In this document: positions 1-12,000 of the stretch, one piece after another
Numbering within the stretch: the stretch's first letter is position 1
Layout of the letters: each line of letters begins with the position of its first letter
Source of the DNA: Epiperipatus broadwayi
Taxonomy: Eukaryota; Onychophora; Udeonychophora; Euonychophora; Peripatidae
Reading direction: 5' to 3'
Length of the DNA stretch: 64,000 bases
Assembly: GCA_028023455.1 (NCBI GenBank)
Contig: JAQFVV010000042.1
Location: 8,575,922-8,639,921 of the forward strand
Notes under the pieces: model-generated
Told to the model about the DNA's origin: nothing
Databases searched by the model: none
Seen by the model: the letters and a program-made list of their open reading frames with translations, nothing else
Translations under genes and position numbers: made by a program

Positions 1-1370
1 TTTATTACCACCCACCAAAAAATCATCTCAATCATGAACAAAGCTGCATGGATTATTATCTATTATAAACTTAAAAGCTGTCAAGTTTCTATTATTACTG
101 CTCAGTGTTACAAAAGTGTCTACAGGTAATCATTTCAATGTTAAAACTAATTAGAAGTTATAGAGAATTCTGCCAAGAATATCATCACCTCACCAAAGAA
201 TAAACAAAAAGATTACCACCAATCTTTATAAATTCTGATGAGTAACTGGCACATTTTTCTAAAAACATAAGATTTTGAATACAAGTTTTAATTATTACTT
301 ATTAAACATGCATGGAAATGAGTATTCTTTCAAAAATCAAGATATTATATATATATATTTAAATATAATAAGTTTTAAAATATTTCTTTTAAAATTATAT
401 TATTAATATTTGTGGTTTTTTTAGTTATCTAGTAAACAATATATTTTATTCTTTGATAAAATATATTCAAATAAAAATATCTCATTTTACAGATTTACTT
501 TAGTACTTCATTTTAAAAAATAATTTTGATATATATTACCACTTATAATACCATTATTAAAATATTTTATCTGTTTATTAAACTATTTTATAAATAGTTA
601 CGTTTAATAGTTGCTGTGCTATTACTAAAAGATGAATGAATTAGGAAACTTAAAAATACAACATATGATTACTAAACCTTCAAACAGTAGATTGTGATCA
701 CTTGTTTTTACCAATTGAATTCAGCAACTTGGAAATGTGACATATGTGAACTAAATTACCTTACGAAAGTCATCTCACTTGGGATTACAGTATATATAAG
801 GAGCATGAGAATCAGCATGGGCTAACAAAAAAATAATTATAACAATAATTATACTTAGAAGCTACATCACCAGCATTAAAAAGAATAACAACAGTTAATG
901 ATCTACAGTCATTCCTTGTCAGGGCAAAATATAACACAATCATCTGAATGCACACATCTAATTGGTAATCTTACTTGTAATAAAAAATAATGCTGGGATA
1001 CTGGTACAAGCAGATCATCAACAATGCTCGTTATATATTTTATTCTTATGTTCTTTAGATATTTATAACATTTGTATTTATCATTTTACCATTTGCTCAC
1101 TGCTTTTATTTTATATATTCAATGGGATGATGTTTCACATCTTTCCATATTTACCCCCCCCCCCTTATTACCATTATAAATGGCATCTACTGTGGGGCCC
1201 AATTTGTAATGGTATGGAATGGGGTATCACAGAGAGATAAAAAAATATAAGGAGCAAGATATTGAGAATCATATAAAGGAGTATGTGAATTAGCATAAGC
1301 ATCTATTAAAAAACTATACTACAATAGAATGTACATAAATTGTATTCATATATTTGTATTATGTTATGGT
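1..1370. other. AT-rich non-coding DNA, no gene seen
   Basis: This stretch is strongly AT-rich with short TA runs and a poly-C run near 1,157. Neither strand shows a reading frame with recognisable protein character. It is best read as intron or intergenic sequence. Confidence 0.5.
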
Positions 1371-1397
1371 TGTGAAGATTGTTGGGGCAATCGAAAC
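1371..1397 (+). ncRNA. Degenerate hammerhead-like/PLE-end motif
   Basis: TGTGAAGA is followed by a 5-bp stem (GATTG 1377-1381 with CAATC 1388-1392, 6-nt loop) and immediately by GAAAC. The order core / stem / GAAA is that of a hammerhead and of the conserved motif near the ends of many PLEs. The first core nucleotides do not match CUGA, and no stem I or stem III is obvious, so cleavage is unlikely. It is probably a relic of a retroelement end similar to the motif at 24,725. Confidence 0.3.
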
Positions 1398-1680
1398 TGT
1401 AAAAGAGGGTGGTAATTAAAGCATTGTGAGACAGTGATAAGGTGTATGGATGATTTAATATTAATTATATACATTTGGCAATGCAATAAGAAAGATTAAT
1501 TATACTAATAAGCTGCAGTATCACCAGCATGTAACCAACAATAACAGTCAACTTTTGTAACTTAATCTAAAAGATACATTATAAACAGGTTAATTATCTA
1601 GCCACTACCAAACAAAGCAGAATATAACACAATCAACTGCACGCATATCTTTAAGTGCTAATATATTAATCATAATAATA

Positions 1681-1935
1681 ATCAAACTGTTAAAGTAAGC
1701 AATAGCAGTGATTCTTGACTCAACTGGTGAAGGAAACAAGTAGTCATTCTTGATCAAGCTGTTGAAGAAGTTAGTAGCAGCAGTCAATCTTAATTTAACT
1801 GTTAAATGAAACAGCAATTTTTCTTGATCAAGTTGTTGAAGAAATTAACAGCAGCAGTTCTTCATCAAACTGTTAAAGAGAACAGTAGCAGCAGTTGGTT
1901 TTAATCATGCTGTTGAAGAATACAGAAGCAAAAGT
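1681..1935. repeat. Degenerate ~37-bp minisatellite, about 7 units
   Basis: A motif like TCAAGCTGTTGAAGAA followed by AGCAGCAGT recurs with starts near 1683, 1721, 1756, 1795, 1831, 1867 and 1905, a spacing of 35-39 bp. Units differ by substitutions and small indels, so the array is old. Stops occur in the frames I read, so I do not call it coding. Confidence 0.7.
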
Positions 1936-1949
1936 TCAGCTGTGAAAAA

Positions 1950-4900
1950 TTTTCAAACAGAGTTAGAGAAAACCATGTGATAAGTTTTGCTAGGAGATAA
2001 GCATCATCAACCTATAAACTGTTCACTAAAAAAAATGTAGAATAGCCTTGAAGTAATTGGTAACAAGCCTTGGCTCCATCCAAGAGCATATGTCTCTCTT
2101 TATATATTTCTGACATAGAAAATAGTAGATTAAACAAAATGGATAAACCCATTGTGTTAGCCTAACTTGGAACTTAGTAAAAAAAAAATAATTGGAAAAT
2201 TCATTTTGTTTAGAAATCTGAAAATATTCTATTGCAAAAATGAAGAAATTTAACTGTATATACCCTAGAAATATGGATTAGTGGAACTGACCAATGGAAA
2301 CCAACAAGAAAGAAAAACTAATATTACAACAAAGGACTTGGAAAAAAATAAATCCATGGTAAAAAGATATTTTAATATGCATATAACTGGTAATAATTAA
2401 TAATTTTGTTAACTTTTTTTTTTTTTCATTGAAACTTTTTTTTTTTATTATTTTCCCTCCAAAATTATAAAGAGTTTTTAATTTAAAATTTCCTTATTTC
2501 TTATTGTTAAAAGTTGTTTTCCAATTTTAGTTATTAAAAAGAAAATAACTTAATAAAAGTAAAAATTAATTAATCTAGTGAATAAAAATCAACTAGTTAA
2601 TGATATATGCTATAGGAAAAAGTTTGAATTATCATGTCATGTTTTTTTAAATTTTCTTAATTATTAATTAGTTAGTTTATTAAATAATTGATTAAAAAAT
2701 AGTTAATGTCTTTATTCCTCCATCTATCTATTCTATGAATTAGCAATATGTGACTGAATTTCATTGTTAGCAGTGTTTTAGGGATTTGTAAATTATCCTA
2801 GTAATATTATTTAAATTACAGTGTAAATCTACATGTTTATTTTTTCTCTTGATCACAGTTCCTAGATTTTGTGATCTTGAATAAGCTCTAGAAAACAATA
2901 ATGGTTAGGACATTTACATGTGGGATTTATGTTGGTGTTTGGACATCCAGATAATTCTCTGGATAGTGCAAAAGTATCACCTTTAATATCCATTCACTGC
3001 ACTTTATTTTTTGTTAGAGAACATTATAGTTGGCCTGTACACTCATGGTACCATACAGCTAGAAAATTGATGATGATCAGCATGTCTCAGTATCCCAGCA
3101 TTTTTTAAATGAATACTAGATTAGCACTTAAGGATGTGCATGCATATGTGCCAAGTTTTACAGTGACTAGATAATTAGCCTGTTATAATAAATCTCTTTT
3201 AGATCCAGTCACAAAAATTGACTTATTTTTGGTTAAATGCTAGTGATACTGCAGCTTATTAGTATTATTATAGTATACTTATTTTTAATAGATGCTGAGG
3301 TTGATTCACATGCTCCTTTATATGATTCTTAAATTCATGTTCCTTATATTTTTTCCATTTATATTTGTGATAAGTGGGGATGATGATGTTCCATATTTCA
3401 TACCATTACTATATATATATATATACATGATTACATTTGATACTCTACCATTCTATTATAATGTAAAAAATACTAAAAGTTTAAATATAAAATTTAGTAA
3501 CATTTATTGTACCAAGTATAGTTTCAGTGCTTTCATCTTACATTCATGTAATGAATCAAATAGCATTCAAATCAGCAAAAAATTAATGATCTCTGCAACT
3601 AACCATGAATATGATATGAAAATGTTGAAAGTATAGTTGGTGCAATAAATGTTACTAAATTTTATATTTAAACTATATTTTAGTATTTTTTACATTATAA
3701 TATATACATGTGTGTGTGGGTGTCAGCAATACAGCATAATATGTATATAGTCATTCTGTGACGACTTTAAATTAGGAAAATTATTACCAATTTTTGATTT
3801 ATTTCTACCCCTTTCGTTAGAAAAAATAATTTTTTTTTTCTGAAAGAGATATTAATAACAGCAAGAATAAGGATAAAGATAGTCAGTGTGTAATTTCACA
3901 TGAAGCACAAAGAAAGACTTATTTACATTTGTGACCTTGGGTACAAACATACAGCTTTAGCCCTGAAGATTAACATTAAATCATAATAAAAGTCAATATG
4001 ATCTATAAAATTCTCTATGCTAATTTTGGACATTTGGAAAGCAAATATTCAGAAGAGTTATCAGAACTCTTTTATGAAGTTCTAAATTCCTTAAGTTACT
4101 ATATCTTATACTAACTCTAAAAAGAAAATACTGTGATTATGTATTTATGATCAATGCCATTGATGGGGTTTTTTTCTCTCTGACCAGTGATTGATACCTG
4201 GCATAACTATAGTTAAACAATGAATTCTTTAATCTGTCCAGATTAAGAACATGCTTCATGAAATACCACAATAAATGATAATATAGATCAGCTTAATTGT
4301 ATAATTTTGCTAATTAAAAAGGACTATCATCATATAATACTTTTCATTTCTTATATCTATTGTAATGGAGTATAACTATAAAAGAATCCTTACAAATACA
4401 TTTTATAATGGATAACATATGTTTATAGCACAAAGACACCAATTATCAAACAATCTTTTTTTGGTATGATTTTGATTTGAGTAATATACGTAGAATTAAT
4501 TAAGCAAGTTAGCCACACTATTTAAACTACAAAATGATTGTAATGATTAAATTTATATAAAAGTTGCATTGTGTTTTTAGATGTATTAAAATATTGATGA
4601 ATTGCCAAATGATTTATTGAAACATTAAATTCTTGGTTTTATTGATTATTGAATGGCAATCATATGTTTAGTATAACTATAATACAGTATAACAGATCAG
4701 AAAATAGACCAAATACTAATCAAAATATATAATAATAGTAAATATAATCAAGCTCTGTTGGCAATCATCTTCAGTAGGCATAAATAATAAATCACCATTA
4801 TCAAAAAGAGAAAATGTCAAATATTAATAATAAACATCAATAGCAAATAAATATCACTTAGAATAATCATCATTAACTAAAATACAATCATGAGGTAAAA

Positions 4901-5118
4901 TACTGATTAATATTTCTTTTTGCAAGCATATATCTAGGTGATAAATAAAACTAAAATTAGCATATATTAAATGTTATAAAACATGCTGGCATCATTAAAT
5001 CAATGATCATCATCAATATTAAGGACCATCTGGTATCTGAATCTATTGGCCGTAAATATACTAATAAACATTATTATGAAGTCATGTAATTATTTAACTT
5101 TACACTCTTTTCATATCC
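1950..5118. other. AT-rich non-coding DNA, no gene seen
   Basis: Long T and A runs, TA microsatellites (for example near 3,413-3,425) and a short TGTG run near 3,711. Short open frames around 2,920 and 3,292 have no recognisable domain and look random. Probably intronic or intergenic. Confidence 0.5.
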
Positions 5119-5405
5119 TAAAACTTGAGCTGAGTGAAGCCACTATGAAAAGGTGTTTTTAAACAAATATACATATTCTAACTTAATAGCATCTGACTTT
5201 TATAATTTTCATTTCTTGCTGCAGTAATTTACATATTTTATAAACTATATAGTCAGTCTGCTCCCGGTGCTGTTAGTTAATTAATTTTGCATTATGATTC
5301 TGGCGAGAAGTCACCGAAAGTTAACTCAGTGATATTAAGTTAGAATATATATATTTGGTTTAAAAATACCTTTTCATAGTGGCCTTGACTCAGCTCAAGT
5401 TTTTG
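5119..5405. mobile_element. ~290-bp MITE with ~70-bp terminal inverted repeats
   Basis: The left end (CTAAAACTTGAGCTGAGT, continuing through CCACTATGAAAAGGT to about 5,190) is repeated in reverse complement at about 5,337-5,405, with only a few mismatches. The roughly 150-bp centre has no coding capacity. The flanks suggest a TA target site, as in Tc1/mariner-type MITEs, but the duplication is not clean enough to be sure. Without a transposase, this is a non-autonomous element. Confidence 0.75.
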
Positions 5406-6590
5406 GAGTAATATGAAATAGATAATCAAGTGTGTGGACTCAAAGTTATCTTCAATCTTTTAATAACATCTATTTAATTCTAAAACAAATTATATAGTGT
5501 CCACACCCACATATCAAATTTCATTATGTCCAAGCAAGTTCCTTGAATTGTAAGGACTACTAAACATATAAGTAAGTAAATTCACTTTGATAATTTAAAA
5601 CATACATTCCCAAACTTTTTCTGGCCACTTTGCAAGACATAAATTTTGTAAACCCCCCCCCAATTATAAGTTTTCCACATTCAATCTGTTTGATATTTTC
5701 AATGTAAATAGCAACTAATGATATATTACTGCTGTGACACGTTGGCTTTCTTTCTTCCCCTACTAACTGAATTTTAGTTATTAGAATCGTCGTCGAGGGC
5801 GCCACCAAGGATTTCTCTCTTGGAACCTGGTCACGTAACTTTACATAAACCTGGTCTTTATTTATTTTCGAACGACGATTCACTGATTATAAACTTTGAT
5901 TATAATCTCACAGGGGTTTTCCTTTAAGAACACTAACTATTATAAATAATTCAAGAATACGTTGGACAAAAAAAAACTTTTAATTTCTTTTACTACTATT
6001 TATTATTAATAACCTTATAATTCTATCCGATCCAGAAAGAACTGACTTACAATTTCTGATTTCCCCTCTGTTTACTTTCTAATTATGCTTCCCAAATATT
6101 TACCATAGATTTACTCGCGCCTACACTAATACTGCGAATTCTAGCAGACGTGTATATAAGACGACTTATAGTATTTTTAATCTTTCCTGAAGTTTATTTT
6201 TAAACTCCACTTTCTTTGGTAAATAAATAAATTGCAAAAATCTTACAATGAACGTATAAGTGTCTTTCGTTTTCTTATACTTTCAATTCTTTCCTTATTT
6301 TCTACTAACAAACGAGTAACGCCCCAAGGTTCTCTGTTACTTGACGACGCACTTTTATACCCCCACCCTGTTGTTACTCTCTAGATCGAATAGATATTAA
6401 ATAATTTAAAATACAGTTATTCCAATATTTCATAAAAAATATTGAACGAAAATTAACATTAATAGATTACAATATTAAACAAATTTATTTTCCCCCTCCA
6501 TTGTTGAAACATTCGTAATAAACATAATAAATGAAAAATAAATTAAAGATAAAGTTCTATTACGCTTTTAACTAGAGTTCTCATTAATGG
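5406..6590. other. Non-coding DNA with a small GC-richer patch
   Basis: Around 5,780-5,880 the sequence becomes GC- and CpG-richer and contains GGGCGCCACC, like the GGCGCC patches near the ends of the elements at 54.7 and 62.2 kb. A minus-strand frame of about 107 codons crosses 5,560-5,883 but shows no domain I recognise. The patch may be a relic of the same repeat family. Confidence 0.35.
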
Positions 6591-7250
6591 AAAAGTTTAT
6601 AATTACCCTGATCGATCAGAGCGGAGTGGCCTGATTTTCATAGGTTTTACATTCCATTGGTCGTGTCTTTGTCCTTGTATATGCGAATTCCATGAGTGTT
6701 CCGTTGGTTGTACGGCTAGCAATATACGTTCCTTTCCATTCCATAACTCTCTCGATAGCTTCATTCAGATGGAGTGGCGGTCAATTCCCCAAAGGGGAAG
6801 GTTTTGATAACTTTAGCCGCTATACATTTGAAAAGAGTCCGCAAAATTAAATTTCAATAATAATAATTTTATTGTTCTAAGCACAGCTGCTTTCTTTATT
6901 GTCTTTGCTGGTCTCCCAAGTCATTAATGGAAAAGTTTATAATTACCCTGATCGATCAGAGCGGAGTGGCCTGATTTTCATAGGTTTTACATTCCATTGG
7001 TCGTGTCTTTGTCCTTGTATATGCGAATTCCATGAGTGTTCCGTTGGTTGTACGGCTAGCAATATACGTTCCTTTCCATTCCATAACTCTCTCGATAGCT
7101 TCATTCAGATGGAGTGGCGGTCAATTCCCCAAAGGGGAAGGTTTTGATAACTTTAGCCGCTATACATTTGAAAAGAGTCCGCAAAATTAAATTTCAATAA
7201 TAATAATTTTATTGTTCTAAGCACAGCTGCTTTCTTTATTGTCTTTGCTG
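6591..7250. repeat. Perfect 330-bp tandem duplication, two copies
   Basis: The block starting TCATTAATGG at 6591 is repeated from 6921 and ends at 7250 with GGTCTCCCAAG. By eye the two copies are identical over the full 330 bp. The unit is clearly GC-richer than its surroundings and contains an ATCGATCAG palindrome, an ATTGG (inverted CCAAT) element and several CpGs. No protein or ribozyme core is evident. It could be a recent duplication, a tandem LTR-like or promoter piece, or an assembly duplication. Confidence 0.85.
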
Positions 7251-7262
7251 GTCTCCCAAGTC

Positions 7263-8044
7263 AACTCAACTCATCTAACTCTAAAAGCGATCTTATCTCC
7301 ACTCTTTCTTATCTTTTTTTTTAAATTAGCGTAATAGCAATTACTAACCAAATATTTTTACTTTGTGAAAGTTTCAACAATAGAGTATAATTACTACCAA
7401 GAATCTAATTTTGTTTTCTTTTCCCCACCCTTTTATCTCTCGAATTTTTCTCCCTTTTAATTAAACACTTTTAACATTTTTTTTTTTTTATTAAATTATA
7501 TTCAATTTTATTTGTTTATTTCAAAATAAAAATTCAAAATTTTTACTCTTTCCATTAAATCAAAACCATTTGTTAATTAATTTTTTTTTTTTTTCATTTT
7601 ACTAACTATTTAACTTCAAAAATATTTATGACAAATTATAAATATGTGAGCTTATATATATATATGAGCTGACTTAAAATATCAGCTCACTGCTTATGCC
7701 ATTAAATTAGTGAAAAAGTAGTGGCCAATATGTACATTTTGAACAGTTATTGCTATACCAATTTTGATGAAACATAGCCTGTATGTCAAGATTGTAAAGT
7801 ATATGCTCGAAAAACATTATGCACAGTTTCATTCAATGTTTAAATATGAAAATTCTGAATATATATTAGGAGATTGTATTACATTAGTAAGAATCTTATT
7901 GCAATAATTAAAACACCATCAAATATATTAGAAAATTGTTTATTTCAAACTTACAAAGTAAAAAATAACAAATTAATGTGAAAAATGTGCCTGATGCATT
8001 TTTAAAAGTTTCTTAATATCGGGTTCAACTTTAGTTAAAAATAG
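7263..8044. other. AT-rich non-coding DNA, no gene seen
   Basis: Contains T and A tracts and a small TA-rich hairpin near 7,648-7,690 (GAGCTGA with TCAGCTC). I see no reading frame with protein character. Confidence 0.5.
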
Positions 8045-9040
8045 TCATAAATCACCATGCTTAATTATTTGCAAACAGTTCCTTTTCTTAGCTAGTAAAT
8101 TTGCTATAGCACTAAACTCATGCTCAGCCAAATAAGAAGATGGAAATGCAATTAAAAATTTCTGCACTATTTCCCATAATCCAGGGTACAGTGTCGGTAT
8201 TGATTTCTGAAGCCAGAATCCTTGGTATCTACCTTTGAATTTTATTTTTAGTTCTTTATTTATTGTGAGTTCTATGAGTTCCTCTTCTAAACTTAATGAT
8301 CCTGCTGTGTTTACATGTGAGAAAAGATCTAGAACCCAATTTGGAATATTCATGTTTAGAATCTCCTTAAATCTCTCATTGAAATCAGCATGGAGAACCT
8401 CCAAGTGTTGGCAGTATATAAGTAAATCTTCCTTTTTGAGAGACACTGCTGATAATTTGAAAAGTGGCTATATTCCCCTTGTCCTAGATTCCTCTTGAAC
8501 AGTAGAAGTTTCCCCACAAAAGCAGCAATAACATTTTTTATTTTAATTAAATTCAATTCATCATCTTGTAATTGTAGATTTACCTCATTAAATATTTTAT
8601 AGAGGTCTGTCAAATAAATGATGTCATTTTTGGATGTAATCAGGTTGGCACGCAATTCGTCATCTTTATTTTCTAAAAACTGTAGTACTAATAACATAAT
8701 ATAGTGATGTATGCAGTTGTTCACTTAAATTCTTCACAACCAAATGTTGATGATGAAGAATACAATGTATAGTGAGTACATTTGGTAGTGCTTGTTTGTT
8801 ATGAAACCCTTGTGGCACCCTCTTATTGCTGGAGCACCATCATTGGCAAGACAAAATATTACAAATAGAAATATCTTTCTCTTGAAAATACTTATTCATG
8901 GTATTAAATATAGATTCTTCATTTGTATCTGCTTCCAAATTTTTAGCAAATAATAATTCTTGACAAACTTTTTCTTCTTTTATGAATCGTATGTATAATA
9001 AGAGTAGTGATTCATTATTAAAATGTAGTTACTGATCTGA
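8045..9040 (-). pseudogene. Decayed hAT transposase, ZBED5/GTF2IRD2-like
   Basis: Read on the minus strand, separate frames give consecutive blocks of a hAT-family transposase of the domesticated ZBED5/FAM200 type. KEEKVCQELLFAKNLEADT lies at about 8,930-8,990, HCILHHQHLVVKNLSEQLH at about 8,705-8,765, the INLQLQ-type segment near 8,570, and the C-terminal dimerisation region (LAEHEFSAIANLLAKKRN) at about 8,075-8,130. Frameshifts and stops separate the blocks and the N-terminal BED finger is missing. Terminal inverted repeats were not located. Family assignment rests on the order and wording of the motifs. It cannot encode an active transposase. Confidence 0.8.
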
Positions 9041-12000
9041 GGTCAGAATTATATAATAATGTAAATGAATTGCTTGGGTTCAAAATCTTAGAATTTGTGG
9101 TGAATTAGCTTGAATAGTTTAAAAAAATAAAGGTGACTGCAAAATACATAAATGCATTAGTTCTAGCTTTAATTCCTAAGCCCTCACTGATAAAGGCAAA
9201 TGCTAGAAAACAGTCTAGGAATGTTGACATTATAGCAAGTCCATTGATTAGTCAAGCTTACAGTAGATGGCTCTAGAATAGAGTGAACAGAACTCACTGC
9301 TTTTGGAAGCATATGCATAAACAGACAAAGTCATGGGATGTTTTGTAATGCATTATTTCATGTATTTAAAAAAGATGTGTACCTTATTATTTCATATTAT
9401 AAAATGAAGGTCATAAAATTGGCAAAAATCCATGAAGATTTGATAGAGATGGTAAAGTTACTTAGAAAATGTTCAGTTGCTTTACTTTTTTGAAACTACA
9501 TTTGAGTTTAACAATTACGTTGTTCAATCAAATTTAAATAAAGTGATTCTGGAAAATAAACTCGATATAACATGATTCACTTTGAAACAACTTCACGAAT
9601 AGTGCAATGCAAACTAATATTTTCTATCATTTCTTAAATAACGAAATAGATTAATAATGTTTTTTTAAGTACTTTTTAGGAAATGGGAGTAATTCTAAAA
9701 ATATTTGATAATTCACTTTTTATTTTCAAGATTATGAAAAGCACTATTACAATATGATAATAGCACCACCTTGTAATCTGATTCTTCATTGGATAATTCA
9801 GAATAATATAAAAAAGATATCACAGTATTTGATCCTAGAACCATGCAATCTAAGAGCCTTTTGATATACTATCTAAATTCATTTAGCATCCAATATAAAT
9901 AAAACTTTATTTTTTTTATATATATTTATAAACTTATATTTCAAATGTCACTGATTTTCAATAAATATATTTTAGGAGGGGGTGATAAGGTTTTAAGTGT
10001 AGTTTTTTTAATATCATTTTATTTGACAGTATAAATTATAAATATGATAAATATATGTAATCAAAAAATAAAACCTTTATCATACTTTTAAAAATATTTT
10101 TTTCCCAGTAAAAAACTTTTTATGAAGCTAAACAATATACAATGAAAATTTATTACTTAATTGTGTACTGATTTACATTATTAGATCTTAGCTAATAATT
10201 AATCTAAAATTAAATAATGTTATCATTTTAGATAGAAATTTTAAAAAAATGAAGAAAAATTTAATCTCATGATTATTAATATTTATTACGTAAAAAAAAA
10301 AAACAACATTACATTTTCTATTATTAACTTTAGCTATATTTTCTTAGTTTCCATAAACAATAGTAATATATATATTTTACATAATTTTTTATTTAATAAC
10401 ATTATGCAGAAAACTTTATCAGCATAAATAATGTGCATTTTATGGACATTTTTTGATATGCTCAATACATATTTATAATTAGTTACAAGTTTTTAAAAAA
10501 CAGGTGTAAACAAATATAAGAGATTATAACACACTGAATGTTTTTTTTGTGCATGTTTGTGGAGTTATATATATAAATACACACATAGTTACATAGGTAT
10601 AAAATTGAATTTACAGGCAATAACTCAAAAAATTTAGAAAGTTTTTAATAATTTAAAAAAATATTTCAAAAACTTTCTAAAAAGACTATTTTAAATGAAA
10701 AAAGGATCTTTTTTTTTTTTTTATCTTAATTTCAATTTTTTTTTTATCACATATATCCCTATGGAAAAACTATACAAGAACACAGGCATATATTATGTTC
10801 ACATATTAAAATGTTTCGAATAATCTCAATAAATAACAAAATTATAACATAGTGGAAAATTTTCACCAAGAATCATCCATAAGATCCCATAAATAATTGG
10901 TAATAAAAAATGAAGAATTTTCCTGAGTGTTTAAACAAAATGGCTTCACCTCATTTTTTGCACAAATATCTGAAGAGAATTAAGTTAAATAATTATGCTT
11001 TAAGTAGATAAATAAAATTAATTTAAATGCAAAAAGTATAAATCAAATTATTTGTCAACTAAAAAAATATAGATTAGATCCGAGATGCTAAAATAAATTA
11101 AAAAAGTGATAAGTCTTTGGAAAGAAAATTTAACAAAAATAATAAAATAAAAACTACAGGTACAATGTCATAAATCAATCTCTAAAATTTGGCAATTTCT
11201 CAATTGGAAAAAATTACAAGGCAGGCCTTTAAATTTTAATAATACTAAGACTTTTATCATTTCAACGTGAATTAGAATTATTTTTAACATTTTTTATTTA
11301 ATATACATACATAACAAAAGACAGGTAAATAATAAGCCAAACTCATGTAACTGCCATGTATCTATTTTGTCATTTTTAAAGCATTATCTAATGCTCTATT
11401 TGACTGATGATTAAATTTTTTTTTAAAAGTAAAAGTAGAAAGGAACAGAACAAAATTATGTATAAATAAGCAGACATAAGTTAGCACCTGAAATTATTTT
11501 ATAATTATATTAATAATGTAAAAAATAGTTTAAAGTTGACAATGAAAAAAACAAAATAAATTTTACCAATATTACATAATACAAAATAATAAATTATATA
11601 TTGAAAATGATACAAATAGAAAAGACATATTGTTTCTGACAAGTTGGAAATCAGATATTGACAATATTCACAAAGAAAACAATGTAAAATAGGATTAAAA
11701 AAACAATATATAAATTTATAATAATAATAAAAAATTAAATAAAGAAATTGATAATAAAAAAGGAAGCAAGATGTAATAATTATCCTTTAAATATCTTTCA
11801 AAAATATATAAATAAAAGATGTGAAAATAAAAGAATGAATAAAAATGATAATAAAAAGCATAAGATAAATAAAAATAAGTAATACATTAACATTTAGTAA
11901 AATAAAAAACTAAATAAATATAAACCAACTACTGAAATAAAGTATGTTTATGTAAAGAAATGAATATAAATAATACATTAAATTATAGTAATAATAATAA

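Noticed and set aside
235-265. CTGATGAGTAACTGGC, another core-like string
   Set aside because: No stem II partner and no GAAA nearby; chance match.
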